This document shows, one piece after another, positions 43,896 through 53,843 of a stretch of 64,000 nucleotides of DNA (position 1 is the first letter of the stretch; each line of letters begins with the position of its first letter). Below the pieces are notes generated by a model, which saw only the letters and a list, made by a program, of their open reading frames with translations, had not been told where the DNA came from and searched no databases. The DNA lies in assembly GCA_963743875.1 (NCBI GenBank), contig CAVURM010000001.1:620001-684000 (forward strand), written 5' to 3'. The stretch is from RHKX01 sp963743875 (GTDB lineage Bacteria; Actinomycetota; Thermoleophilia; Solirubrobacterales; 70-9). A program made the translations under genes and the position numbers.

Positions 43896-45491
43896 TCAGC
43901 CGTCCGCGGCGCCGGTCGCCGGCGGCCGCTGAACCGCCGGGGCCGGCGGGAACTCCCGCGCCGTCTGGCGACGCAGGACCTCGACTCCGACGGCGGCCAG
44001 CGCGGCGAGCACGAGGATCGCCAGGACTTGTCCGATGGTGTCGATCCCAGGGGTGAACGCAAGCCAGAGCAGGAAGAGCCCGGCGACGATCGAGTAGACG
44101 GCGACCGGATGCTCGCGCAGGAAGGGGGCGATGTACCGGCGGGCGGTGACGGCATAGCGGCCCGGGCCCGCGAAGGCGCCGCCTCCGATGAACGCGATCC
44201 CGACCACGAGGACGAACCGGGCGCGGTCGCGAAGGGTGGTGGAGATGATGTCCCAGACGGACTGCACGGCGGGCTCGACCGTCTCGGAGCTCGCCAGCGA
44301 GGTGACTTCGTTGCCGGCCATCCGCCGGACCACGAGCACGAAGAGCGTCGCCGCCACGATCCCTCCGCCCGCGGCGATCAGGGCCTCACGGCGCCACCCC
44401 TTGGCGAGGAATAGGGCCGCGAGGTAGAACAGCACCACCAGGATCGGCAACACGATCCCGAGGTTGCGGAGCACCGAGACGAGGGTCTGGATCCCGCCGA
44501 GCTGGCTGGAATCCATGATCACCAGCTGACCGGGGGTCTGGACGACCTGTCGGTCGAGGAGAGCGGTGATCTGCGACTGCAGCGATGCGAGCTCGGCGTC
44601 GAGCGCACTCACGTTGGCATCGGCCGGATCGGCGAGCACGGCGGCAGTGCGTCCCGCGATGACTGCGAGCCGGTCCTTGACGTCGGCCAACAGGCCTTCC
44701 AGCTCCTTGAGCTTGTCCTGGAGCTGAGAGGGGACCTTGCCCTCGATCCCGGCGATCTGCTTCTCGAGGCTGCCGATCTCCTTGGTCAACTGGGCGGCGA
44801 GCTGGTTGAGCTCGCGCAGGTTCGCCTCGGTCGTCGAATCGAGCTCTCCCGCCTGGACCTGCTCGAGATTCGCGCGCACCGACTCGATCTTGCTCTGAGC
44901 GGTCGTCAGGTTCTCCTGGAGCTTCTGCGAGAAGCTTTGGACGAAGCTCTGAATCTCGGTGATCGTCCCCGGATCAAGCCCGAGCCGGGCGGCGAGGTCG
45001 GCGATGACCTTGCCGTATTCGAGCGTGACCTCGCCACCGGTCGTCGAGACGTACGTCCCCTCATCCTCGATCAGGGCCACGAACCGCTCGTGGGCGGTGC
45101 CGATGGCGCCCGAGACGATCGACTGGACCTGAGGCGACGCGAGCGCCTTGTCGGCCACGTTGGTCGCGAGCTCCCGGGCCGCCGCAGCGAGCGGACCCGC
45201 AAGGGGCTGGGCGGGCGGCGGCAGGCGTTCAGTAATCGCCCCCTGCACATCGACGTTGGCGTACAGCTGGTCGACGGCGAAGACGCTGAGCTGCTCCTGA
45301 ACGTCCTGGTCGGCGAGGATCTCGTCGGTCGTCTTGGTCACCTCGCCGGTGTCGAGGACCGCACGCTGCACCCAGTTCGCGGTGATCGAGAAGACCAGCA
45401 GCACCGATGCGAGTACCACGAGCGTCCAGACGAGCGCACGATGACGCCTCCGCGGCGGAGACTGGTCGATCTCGTTCGTTTGCTCCGTCAA
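43896..45491 (-). CDS. Membrane protein with large extracytoplasmic coiled-coil domain
   Basis: 531 aa, intact. One N-terminal helix (LVWTLVVLASVLLVFSITAN) is followed by about 290 residues outside the membrane, including a long coiled coil (about 180-280) with LAAQLTKEIGSLEKQIAGIE. Then come four to five helices between about 325 and 510 (LGIVLPILVVLFYLAALFLA; FVLVVGIAFIGGGAFAG; SIVAGLFLLWLAFTPG). The C-terminus is Pro/Ala-rich. I do not recognise a named family; similar proteins are known in actinobacteria without function. It stands alone. Confidence 0.8.
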   Translation of the reverse strand: MTEQTNEIDQSPPRRRHRALVWTLVVLASVLLVFSITANWVQRAVLDTGEVTKTTDEILADQDVQEQLSVFAVDQLYANVDVQGAITERLPPPAQPLAGPLAAAARELATNVADKALASPQVQSIVSGAIGTAHERFVALIEDEGTYVSTTGGEVTLEYGKVIADLAARLGLDPGTITEIQSFVQSFSQKLQENLTTAQSKIESVRANLEQVQAGELDSTTEANLRELNQLAAQLTKEIGSLEKQIAGIEGKVPSQLQDKLKELEGLLADVKDRLAVIAGRTAAVLADPADANVSALDAELASLQSQITALLDRQVVQTPGQLVIMDSSQLGGIQTLVSVLRNLGIVLPILVVLFYLAALFLAKGWRREALIAAGGGIVAATLFVLVVRRMAGNEVTSLASSETVEPAVQSVWDIISTTLRDRARFVLVVGIAFIGGGAFAGPGRYAVTARRYIAPFLREHPVAVYSIVAGLFLLWLAFTPGIDTIGQVLAILVLAALAAVGVEVLRRQTAREFPPAPAVQRPPATGAADG

Positions 45492-45890
45492 GGCTCGGCT
45501 CCTTCTCCTATCCGTCGGTCCAGGGCCTGCTCATTATGTCCGTAATGGACGCCTGGGGTCGTTCGCCTCATTCGACCCGGCCCCGTATCCAGAGGACGAA
45601 CAAGGGGGCGACCTCTTGATCTTGGTCTGGGCCGGTCGGTATCGGGACACGGTCCCTGCGTTGTGGCGTCGGTCGGGCATTGGAAGTGCCAACAGGCACC
45701 TCCCTGTTGGGTTCCACCGGGGCTGCCATCGCCCTGCCATATGAGAACGGCGGGATCGCCGAAAGGGACGCTGTCAGGGACCCGCTCTTAGCCGCGACGT
45801 TACGCACGACCGCTGGACGGTCGACCGCGGTCCGCCCACGATGAATGGCTCGGGCAGCAGCACACGATCAACAAGAGCGCAAGGAGCGAC
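45492..45890. other. Intergenic region of about 400 bp with small dyads
   Basis: No convincing gene. CATTA-N6-TAATG (45532-45547) lies about 40 bp upstream of the coiled-coil membrane protein gene and may be an operator. Farther on, GTGCC-AACA-GGCAC and CCAACAG/CTGTTGG (45689-45710) are overlapping, mutually exclusive stems. Confidence 0.35.
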
Positions 45891-46277
45891 ATGGCCGACA
45901 AGGAACAGACGGGCGAAGAGCTGGAGAAGGAGCGCGACGAAGCCGAAAGGCTGCTCTCGGAGCTACGCGCGAGGCGGGAGCGGGAGACTGGCACCGATCC
46001 GAGGCCGGGTTCAGGTGGGAGCGCGCTTCGGCCGTCGCGGCCGCGACGGAAGTCGAAGAGCCGGGGCCGACAAAGCAATGAGCTGGCTGCTGAGAGCAAG
46101 GTTCAACCGAACCCAAGCGGCGGCCCTGCCGAAGCCGGGTCGAATGACCCGAGCGACGGGTCGCGCTCTTTCGCCGAAGCCGTTGCTATTCGGCGCTGGA
46201 ATCACTCGCTGACCTTGCTCCCAAGTTGCCGCTCCTCGTTCGCCTTCAATCCGGCCGGCTTGGCTAGCGAGTTGTAG
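45891..46277 (+). CDS. Small hypothetical charged protein
   Basis: Up to 128 aa. A good Shine-Dalgarno AAGGAG lies 5 nt before the ATG. The N-terminal 35 residues are a charged helix (EELEKERDEAERLLSELRAR). After that the composition becomes Arg/Ser/Pro-rich and coding character is poor, and the 3' end overlaps the next gene on the opposite strand, so a frameshift or earlier end is likely. No family recognised. Confidence 0.4.
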   Translation: MADKEQTGEELEKERDEAERLLSELRARRERETGTDPRPGSGGSALRPSRPRRKSKSRGRQSNELAAESKVQPNPSGGPAEAGSNDPSDGSRSFAEAVAIRRWNHSLTLLPSCRSSFAFNPAGLASEL

Positions 46278-46473
46278 GCCGAGGTCGCGTCCTGCCGCTC
46301 CGTGTGGAGGGCAGCGACCGTCTCGGCCAGCCTTCGCCCGACCGCGCTCGCGTCCGAGCTTTAAGCGCCCAATCCACGATCCCGCCCGTGATGGCACAGA
46401 ACAATCCGCCGATAATCGCGGTGCTGCCTGCAATCACAGCGTCAGAGACAGCGGCGAGCGGGAGACTCATCAT
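46202..46473 (-). CDS. Small single-helix membrane protein, one frameshift as given
   Basis: About 90 aa. The N-terminus has a Gly-rich hydrophobic helix (AVIAGSTAIIGGLFCAITGG then IVDWALKARTRAR). Near 46330 the frame changes to RRLAETVAALHTERQDATSA followed by YNSLAKPAG, a coherent cytoplasmic helix ending ...GSKVSE before TGA at 46202-46204. The gene is too short in either frame alone to be striking, but the joined product is sensible. Function unknown. Confidence 0.5.
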
Positions 46474-46563
46474 GTTTCGGCAGCCTAAGAGCGGCGGAGG
46501 ACGCTGCCATGAGGCCGTCGAGTGGCAGGGACCTATCGGCTGCCCTCAGCCGTACACGGTGGG

Positions 46564-46835
46564 ATGGTGAACGCAACGCGCACAGCACTTGCCCTGGCGG
46601 CGACATTCCTGGTCCTGGTCGGCGTCGGCTGTGGCTCCGATCACCCCGAGAGCGTCACGACTTCGACCGAGGCCATGATCGACCCAACAACCTCACCGAC
46701 GACAAGATCCAGAGCGGCACGTTCGATGTCGCCGAGGGAACCTGCCACTACAACCGCTTCAACGATGAGATGGGCTGGACCGTCAGGTGTGAGTCGGACA
46801 GCGGTCAGACCTCGCGGTTTCGGTTCACGCCCTGA
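46564..46835 (+). CDS. Small lipoprotein, one frameshift as given
   Basis: About 90 aa from the ATG at 46564. A lipoprotein signal ends LVLVGVGCGSDH with the lipobox Cys at about residue 21. Near 46680 the frame must change to NNLTDDKIQSGTFDVAEGTC, continuing HYNRFNDEMGWTVRCESDSG and ending FRFTP. The mature domain has two Cys likely forming a disulfide. No recognised family. Confidence 0.55.
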
Positions 46836-46919
46836 TTCTTTGAACAACGCAGTAAGGATGCCGCGCCGAGCGCGATTGAACGCAGGCAATCGCGGAGTTC
46901 GACGACCTTCCGGGGGCCC

Positions 46920-47911
<992 letters not shown>

Positions 47912-47912
<1 letters not shown>

Positions 47913-48298
47913 CAGCGGACCTCCCCTTCCTCGTATCTTTGGATCTTCTTGTCGATCGCGGCGAGGTTACGGCGGCTCTCATCGAGACCGGCCAGCACCG
48001 TCTCGCGATGACGCCGAAGCAACTCGAGCCGCTCGGCGGTCGTCGCCTCGCCTTCCCGCACGAGCTTGAAGTACTCGCGGATGCGCCTGATGGGCATTCC
48101 CGTCTGGCGCAGGTAGCCGATGAAGCGCACACGGTCCATCTCGGCCGCCGTGTACCTGCGGTGGCCCGATGATGCACGCTCGACCGGCTCGACGAGCCCC
48201 GCGCGCTCGTAGTAGCGCAGGTTGTGGGCGCTCACCCCGCTGGCCTCGGCGGCCTCCGAGATCGTCAGGAGCTGCTCATCTTGCGTCGTGGCTTCCAT
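47912..48298 (-). CDS. MerR-family transcriptional regulator
   Basis: 128 aa. The winged HTH begins LLTISEAAEASGVSAHNLRY and continues YYERAGLVEPVERASSGHRRY. A dimerisation helix follows (LELLRRHRETVLAGLDESRR). There are no conserved metal Cys, so it is of the organic/redox-sensing subgroup that accompanies aldo/keto reductases. The promoter directly upstream has the over-long 19-bp spacer these regulators untwist, so the operon is autoregulated. Confidence 0.93.
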
Positions 48299-48306
48299 CT
48301 CCAGAC

Positions 48307-48337
48307 AGCGTAGGAGTTGGAGCGCACTCTAAGTCAA
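48307..48337 (-). promoter_or_regulatory. MerR-type promoter with 19-bp spacer and operator dyad
   Basis: On the minus strand: -35 TTGACT (48337-48332), -10 TACGCT (48312-48307), 19 bp apart. Between them is the dyad AGAGTGCGCTCCAACT with GAGTGCGCTC as core palindrome. The expected start of transcription is at about 48300, two bases before the ATG at 48298, so the message is essentially leaderless. Confidence 0.85.
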
Positions 48338-48413
48338 GGCCGGTTTCTCGTCCTCGGCTGACCGGGCGCACTCCGCCTGACCGAGAGCAGCAGGTGACCC
48401 TGGTCGCGGCGTC

Positions 48414-49865
48414 TCAGACCCCGCGCTCGACCGCGATGCGCTGATCGGCCGCAGCCTCGGTGAAAGCTGCGTAGTCGGCCTCGCTTTGATCCGCGTACGT
48501 GGTCGCGAACCGTTCGATCGCCCGGTCGAAGTCGTCGTCGTCACCGAGGTAGCCGGTGATCTTCGCCGCATCGCCGGTACGGGCGTGTGCGCGTGCAAGG
48601 GTCGCACCGCAAAGTCCGCCATAGCGCGCGAGTCGCTCCGGCGGCATCGCCTCGATGGCCGCCGAGCCCTTCATGTCGCGTAGCTGGCGAACGTAGAACT
48701 CCCGGTGGCGCTCACCGGTCCCGGTGACCCAGCCCAGGAAAGCGTCACTCGCGGCCTGCGTCAGGCGCTGCCCCTGGACGACGCGCTCGCCCTGGTGCTC
48801 GTACTCACTCGCGCCGGCGTAGGGCGCGAGCACCGATGTGTCAGCCTCCTTGACCTGCAGAAAGAGCGGGTCGTCCTCGAGATCGCCCATCAAGAGCACC
48901 ATCAGACACTCGGTGCCCACCGATCCCACACCGACGATCTTCCGCGCGAAGTCCACGTAGTGGTAGTGGTCGAGCACGACGCGGCGGTCCGGGCTCAGCG
49001 AGCGCTCGTAGTCCGTCAGCCCCTGGCGGACGATCCCCTCGTACTCCCCTTCCATCGACTCCGGCGGTCTCACTATCACGGGTGGCTGCTGCTTGATCCG
49101 ATAGCCGCCATCGACCCGCTCGGCGAACTTGCCGAGCGACCCGATACTCGTTCGCTTGCGCGCCTTCGCGAGGTTCTTCTTCGCCGCCTTGATCGTGGCC
49201 TTGTCGCCGCCGGAACCGATCTCCTGCAGCAGCAGCTCAGCATCGGTCCGTGCGTACCAGACCTCGAGGAACCGCGTCGCCGCGGCAGTGGCCATCGCAT
49301 TCCGGTAGGCAGCGATCGCGGCGCGCACGGCCTTCCGCTGCTCCTTCGGCCGGTGGCCGTTGTCCCGAGCGGCTTCCACGAGGCTCGCCGCCAGTCGCTT
49401 GACGTCCCACTCGAACGGCGCCGGCAACGTTTCGTCGAAGTCGTTCAGATCGAAGACCATGCGGCGGTCGGGGGCTGCGAACACTCCGAAGTTCGACAGG
49501 TGGGCGTCTCCGCAGCACTGAACGCGCAGCGAGCTCGTCGGCGTGCGCGAAAGATCCCAGGCCATGATCGCCGCAGCGCCGCGGTAGAAGGTGAACGGTG
49601 AGACGATCATCCGCCCGTGCCGGATCGGCACGAGATCGGGCACGCGCGTCTCGTCCTGCTTCTCGAGGATTGCCACCGGGTCGGGGCGGTCTGCCGGCGG
49701 ATTCCATTCGGCATGGGATTCGAGGGGCACCCGCTCCCGCTCGGCCTTCCCCTCTGCCATCCGCTCCTCGGTCGCCTTCGGGAGATCGAGCACACCACGC
49801 GGGTGCTTGCCGTGCTTGGCCTTCTTGGAATTCTTGCTCTTCTTGGATGCTGCTGCTTTCACCAT
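48414..49865 (-). CDS. DUF2252 family protein (kinase-like fold)
   Basis: 483 aa, intact. A Lys-rich N-terminus (SKKSKNSKKAKHGKHPRG) is followed by the DUF2252 core: RHGRMIVSPFTFYRGAAAIM, VQCCGDAHLSNFGVFAAPD (the HxxN catalytic-loop-like motif) and MVFDLNDFDETLPAPFEWD (the DFD-like metal motif), then VGVGSVGTECLMVLL. Members are thought to have a phosphotransferase-like fold; substrate unknown. It stands alone, with a gap on both sides. Confidence 0.9.
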   Translation of the reverse strand: MVKAAASKKSKNSKKAKHGKHPRGVLDLPKATEERMAEGKAERERVPLESHAEWNPPADRPDPVAILEKQDETRVPDLVPIRHGRMIVSPFTFYRGAAAIMAWDLSRTPTSSLRVQCCGDAHLSNFGVFAAPDRRMVFDLNDFDETLPAPFEWDVKRLAASLVEAARDNGHRPKEQRKAVRAAIAAYRNAMATAAATRFLEVWYARTDAELLLQEIGSGGDKATIKAAKKNLAKARKRTSIGSLGKFAERVDGGYRIKQQPPVIVRPPESMEGEYEGIVRQGLTDYERSLSPDRRVVLDHYHYVDFARKIVGVGSVGTECLMVLLMGDLEDDPLFLQVKEADTSVLAPYAGASEYEHQGERVVQGQRLTQAASDAFLGWVTGTGERHREFYVRQLRDMKGSAAIEAMPPERLARYGGLCGATLARAHARTGDAAKITGYLGDDDDFDRAIERFATTYADQSEADYAAFTEAAADQRIAVERGV

Positions 49866-49897
49866 TTCAGTGACGCTACTCCTCTCCCCGCCGTCTT

Positions 49898-50818
49898 CTA
49901 GTCGGGCCGTGGTGCGTCGTCGTCGATACCGGGTGGAGTGACCTCACCACGATCGATCGCGCCGGCGAGCTTCTGCTTCTCCTCGAGGCTCCCAGGCGTC
50001 AGCACGCCCGAGCCCGCCGCCTTGGAAATCGGGTCACCGCCTGCTCCGCGCAGGACATAGGCGCAGCCGACGGCGATCAGCGCGCCGAGTAGAGGCCCCG
50101 CGACGTAGACCCAGTAGCTCGTGAAGTCGCCGCTGACCAGCGCCGGTCCGAACGAGCGGGCCGGGTTCATCGACGTCCCGCTCACCGGCGCCGCCCAGAG
50201 GCCCGCCAAGGCGATGTAGCCGCCAACGCCGAGGGCAGCGATCGCACCAACATTCTGCGCCGCCGAGGCGGTTCCGAGGATGACGCTGACGAGGCCGAGG
50301 GTCAGGACGACCTCCATCAGAAACGCCTGCCAGTTCTCATACCCGGCGCCCGGGAGGGTCGCGCCGAGGTGCTGGATGTTCCCGAACACCGCGTCGAGGA
50401 ACAGGCAGGCCAACGTCGCGGCGACGAGCTGGACGATGATGTAGCCGGGGACGCGCTTCCACGGAAAGTCGCCCCGGAGTGCGAACGCGAGCGACACGGC
50501 GGGGTTCAGGTGCGCTCCTGAGATCGCGCCCATGAAGAGGATGATCGCCATCACCATGAGGCCCGGCGCGACGACCGCGGCCGCGAGCGTGATCTGACCC
50601 TCGCCGACGAGGATCCCGCCGCCTGCAGCTACGAGGACGAGGAAGAACGTGCCGAGCAGCTCCGAGAACAGCCGCCGCCACTCATGGCTCGGATCGTCGA
50701 AGTCCTTGCGATCGCCGAACTCGAGCGTCAGCAGATGCCGCGAGCGAGGACCGAATGTCAATCCTTGGCTCGAGGGGTCGGCGGTTCCGTCGTGAGGGGC
50801 TTGGGGGTCAGCGGCCAA
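49898..50818 (-). CDS. MIP/aquaporin family channel
   Basis: 306 aa. Both NPA boxes are present: AISGAHLNPAVSLAFALRG and VSGTSMNPARSFGPALVSG. Six helices (FSELLGTFFLVLVAAGGGIL; LVSVILGTASAAQNVGAIAA; VAGPLLGALIAVGCAYVLRG). The N- and C-terminal cytoplasmic tails (about 50 residues each) are longer than average. The large residues around the pore suggest a water-type aquaporin rather than a glycerol facilitator, but this is an inference. Confidence 0.94.
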   Translation of the reverse strand: MAADPQAPHDGTADPSSQGLTFGPRSRHLLTLEFGDRKDFDDPSHEWRRLFSELLGTFFLVLVAAGGGILVGEGQITLAAAVVAPGLMVMAIILFMGAISGAHLNPAVSLAFALRGDFPWKRVPGYIIVQLVAATLACLFLDAVFGNIQHLGATLPGAGYENWQAFLMEVVLTLGLVSVILGTASAAQNVGAIAALGVGGYIALAGLWAAPVSGTSMNPARSFGPALVSGDFTSYWVYVAGPLLGALIAVGCAYVLRGAGGDPISKAAGSGVLTPGSLEEKQKLAGAIDRGEVTPPGIDDDAPRPD

Positions 50819-50845
50819 GGCGAATCAATCCTATATCCACAGGGT

Positions 50846-51475
50846 TCATGGATCGAGCCCCGGTTGGCTGTGGCGCTCCCGCTCGAACTGCTCCAGCTCC
50901 TGGCGCAGCAATGCGTTGAAACTCAGTTGCGGCGCGACTCGCTCGCCCATCTCGAGATCCGCGTGCCAGGCGCGGACCCTGGCGGCGAGCGTCGGGGCTT
51001 TGAAGAACTCGACCGCACGCTCGCCGACCTCGGCGTACACCAGGCGCCAGTCGTGAAGGTTCGCCAGCTTGTCGGCGATGTAGATCGCGGCGCACTCGGG
51101 CCCTGACTCGGCGACGCTTTCGCGGAGCGCAAGCTTGCGCTCCTCCCAGTCCTCGATCGTGGCGTCCTCGGTCAGCGCCTCGACGAGCGCGCCAACCCGC
51201 GAACCGAAGCCTTCGACCACATCGCTGACCGTTAAGCCCGAATCCTCGACCACGTCGTGCAGGAGGCCGGCGGCACACACCGCCTCGCCGTAGCCCTCGT
51301 CACGAAGCAGCTCGGCGACCTGGATCGGGTGTTCGAGGTAGGGCCTGCCGTGACCACCGCGCGTATGTCCGGCGTGGGCCCGGCGCGCGACCGAGAACGC
51401 CACGAAGAGGCTGTCGGACTCGGCGACGAAGGCCGGCGGCTCGGTCCCGCGCTCCGCATGTAGGTCAGGATCCAT
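50846..51475 (-). CDS. HD-domain phosphohydrolase (RelA/SpoT-hydrolase-like)
   Basis: 209 aa from the ATG at 51475 (MDPDLHAERG). It shows RRAHAGHTRGGHGRPYLEHP then AGLLHDVVEDSG (the HD motif) and IYIADKLANLHDW, the pattern of (p)ppGpp hydrolase/Mesh1-like proteins. It has no synthetase domain. It probably hydrolyses a nucleotide pyrophosphate in the cytosol. It lies 27 bp upstream of the aquaporin gene in the same direction... on the minus strand it follows that gene. Confidence 0.88.
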   Translation of the reverse strand: MDPDLHAERGTEPPAFVAESDSLFVAFSVARRAHAGHTRGGHGRPYLEHPIQVAELLRDEGYGEAVCAAGLLHDVVEDSGLTVSDVVEGFGSRVGALVEALTEDATIEDWEERKLALRESVAESGPECAAIYIADKLANLHDWRLVYAEVGERAVEFFKAPTLAARVRAWHADLEMGERVAPQLSFNALLRQELEQFERERHSQPGLDP

Positions 51476-51616
51476 GGCGCGCGAAGTCAACCTGACGTTC
51501 TGGCCCGGAGTCGTCCGGGGCAACGGCGGGGCAACACAACGCCCACGAGCGCCCCGCGATCACTGCCGAGCGGGAGCTGGGGATCGAGCTGACCTGGTGG
51601 CCCTGGCGGGCAGGAT

Positions 51617-52645
51617 CTAGGGTCGGAGGGGGCCGGGGATTCTGTCCTTCAGGAACTCGCGGAGTCGCGGCCCCACCTCGGGGTTGAACATGCTCAGGGC
51701 CGGGATGCCGACGAGCTTCTCGATCAACGCCACGCCGGCACTGGTGCTGGTCGCCTTGCCGCTGACCAGGTCGGGACGCGATCCGAAGGCGCTGATCACG
51801 CCGACGACCGCGTAGGGATCGGAAGCGCAGAGAACCGTCGCGCAGACGTTCTCGGCCAGCATCCCCACCGCGAGCTCCCCGTTGTAGGGCTCCAGCGGTG
51901 AGGCGCCGGCCTCGGCGACGACGATGTCCACCTCGGCCGCCGCGAGCCTCGAGCAGAGGATCCGCAGGGACTCCCCGTATTCGTCGGCAGGGACGACCGT
52001 CGACGGCAGCCCGGCATCGACGAAGTCGAGGATGACGTCGGCCCCGGCATCGCTCATCGCGAGGATGTCGCGGTAGCGGCCGACGCCGGTCAGCTTGGCT
52101 CCGGCCACCCGCATCCCCATGCTCTTGAGCTCGCGGATGATCGCGACCGCGGCCACCGTCTTACCCGCATCCATCGAGGTGCCGATGATCAACAACACAG
52201 GCGTCCGCAGCGGCTGGTCGGGAGTGTCCTCGACGCAACCCCGCATCGTCAGCAAGCTTCCGTCGCGCGATGCATGCCCGAGGTAAGTCAGCTTCGCGAT
52301 CGGCGGTGGAGGCATCGCCGTCGATGTGGATCTCCCCAGCACCCCGGCCTGGGTCAGCGTCTCGAGCACCAGGTCGTCGCCGACGTCCCGCCAGTCACCG
52401 ACCAGGGTCAGGGTGGCGGACCTGACGCCCAGCGCCCCGATCAGACGATCGCCTGGGCTCATCTCCTCCACCCCTCCGCCGGGCGGCTCGACCGGGAAGC
52501 TCGCCAGCCCCGTCTCGATCATCTCGCCGACCACGAAGTCCCCGGTCGCCCAGAGACCGCGCGACCGGGGCTCGAGCGCCGGCGGACGGCGGACGAAATC
52601 CCCGCCCCGCGCGACGCTCCCGACAATCGTCTTCGGCGCAGCCAT
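51617..52645 (-). CDS. DUF1611 family P-loop protein (DgcN-like)
   Basis: 342 aa. The N-terminal Rossmann-like half (GLWATGDFVVGEMIETGLAS) is followed by a P-loop half with LLIIGTSMDAGKTVAAVAII, AGAKLTGVGRYRDI and VVAEAGASPLEPYNGE. Family members include D-glutamate N-acetyltransferase-type DgcN proteins; I use this only as a hint. It starts directly after the M20 peptidase stop, so the two are coupled and probably act on the same acylated or amino-acid substrate. Confidence 0.82.
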   Translation of the reverse strand: MAAPKTIVGSVARGGDFVRRPPALEPRSRGLWATGDFVVGEMIETGLASFPVEPPGGGVEEMSPGDRLIGALGVRSATLTLVGDWRDVGDDLVLETLTQAGVLGRSTSTAMPPPPIAKLTYLGHASRDGSLLTMRGCVEDTPDQPLRTPVLLIIGTSMDAGKTVAAVAIIRELKSMGMRVAGAKLTGVGRYRDILAMSDAGADVILDFVDAGLPSTVVPADEYGESLRILCSRLAAAEVDIVVAEAGASPLEPYNGELAVGMLAENVCATVLCASDPYAVVGVISAFGSRPDLVSGKATSTSAGVALIEKLVGIPALSMFNPEVGPRLREFLKDRIPGPLRP

Positions 52646-53842
52646 CTACGGCTCCAGCGGAGCGGCGAGGAGCAGGGCGAGGAGCGCGGCTCGTTCGGGC
52701 ATCCGCTCGACCACCAGGTGTTCGTGATCGGCGTGAGCACCGTCCCCGACCGCCCCGAGGCCGTCCAGGGTGGCGGTCTCGGTGCTTGCGAGGTTGCCGT
52801 CGGAGGCACCACCGACCAGCGCCTCGTCGAGGTCGATCCCGAGCCTCTCCGCGGCGGCCAGCGCCGCATCCCACAGGGCCCGGTTACGAGGGGTCCGCTC
52901 GAGCGGCGGGCGGCGGAAGTCGCCGTCGATCTCCAGCGAGACGCCGTCGGTGACCGGCTTCAGGCCGCGAATGTGATCCTCGACCCGGATGGCGTCGGCG
53001 GCGGTGACGACACGCGTCTCCACCTGGGCGACCACCTTCGGAGCAATCACGTTCGCCCTCAGCCCCCCGTCGATGGTGCCAACGTTGACGGTGACCCCCG
53101 AGGCGGGGTCGTTGAGGGCGAACAGGCTCTGGATCTGGTGGGAGACCTCGAGGATCGCGCTGTGGCCGGCCTCCGGGTCGAGTCCGGCGTGACTCGCCAC
53201 CCCCTTGACCGTCACCGTGAACCTGCCGACCCCCTTGCGCGCCGTCTTCAGATTGCCGTTCCGCCCGACCGACGGCTCGAGCACGAAGGCCCGAGCGGCT
53301 TCGCGCGCGAGGCGGAGGACGTGATCGCGCGATTCGGGGCTGCTCAGCTCCTCATCGGCGTTGATCAGCACGACCGGCGGGCAGGCGGGCGCCACCTCCA
53401 GCTCGTTCATCGCCCGGAGGGCGAACAACATCTGCACGAGACCCCCTTTCATGTCGAAAACCCCGGGGCCGAACAGGGAACCGTCACGAAGCTCAACCGG
53501 CATCGTCGCGAGGGTCCCGAGCGGCCACACGGTGTCGAGATGCCCGAGCAGGAGCTGGCGCGCGCGCCCCACCTCGATCCCGGGGCCGTGGGCGAGTAGA
53601 TGGTCGCCCTTGCTCACCCCTCGAAGCCGCTCCGTCCTGAATCCGAGAGCCGTCAGCTCCCCCTCGAGAATCGAGAAAGCCTCCGCCTGGGCGGTGGGCT
53701 CGTCGGACGGGGACTCGGCGCGGGCGAGGCGCTGGAGCAGCTCCACCATCGGGGTCGTCCGCTCGCGCAGCCAGCCAAGCAGAGCGCGGGCCGTCGGGTC
53801 GGACGGCTCGCCGTGAGCACCGGCCCGCCCCGATTCGCTCAC
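52646..53842 (-). CDS. M20 family metallopeptidase (carboxypeptidase G2-like)
   Basis: 398 aa. First metal motif LLGHLDTVWPLG, then GPGVFDMKGGLVQML (second Asp), NADEELSSPES (catalytic Glu pair) and HADHEHLVVERM (final His). The dimerisation domain lies at about 185-295. This is the glutamate-carboxypeptidase subgroup, which removes C-terminal or N-acyl-linked glutamate-type residues. It starts 1 bp before the flavin-reductase stop and ends 1 bp before the DUF1611 start, a tight three-gene operon. Confidence 0.92.
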   Translation of the reverse strand: MSESGRAGAHGEPSDPTARALLGWLRERTTPMVELLQRLARAESPSDEPTAQAEAFSILEGELTALGFRTERLRGVSKGDHLLAHGPGIEVGRARQLLLGHLDTVWPLGTLATMPVELRDGSLFGPGVFDMKGGLVQMLFALRAMNELEVAPACPPVVLINADEELSSPESRDHVLRLAREAARAFVLEPSVGRNGNLKTARKGVGRFTVTVKGVASHAGLDPEAGHSAILEVSHQIQSLFALNDPASGVTVNVGTIDGGLRANVIAPKVVAQVETRVVTAADAIRVEDHIRGLKPVTDGVSLEIDGDFRRPPLERTPRNRALWDAALAAAERLGIDLDEALVGGASDGNLASTETATLDGLGAVGDGAHADHEHLVVERMPERAALLALLLAAPLEP

Positions 53843-53843
53843 C

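Noticed and set aside
45534..45807. Short frames in the 45.5-45.8 kb gap
   Set aside because: No ribosome-binding site, no domain and mixed composition; the gap looks regulatory or empty.
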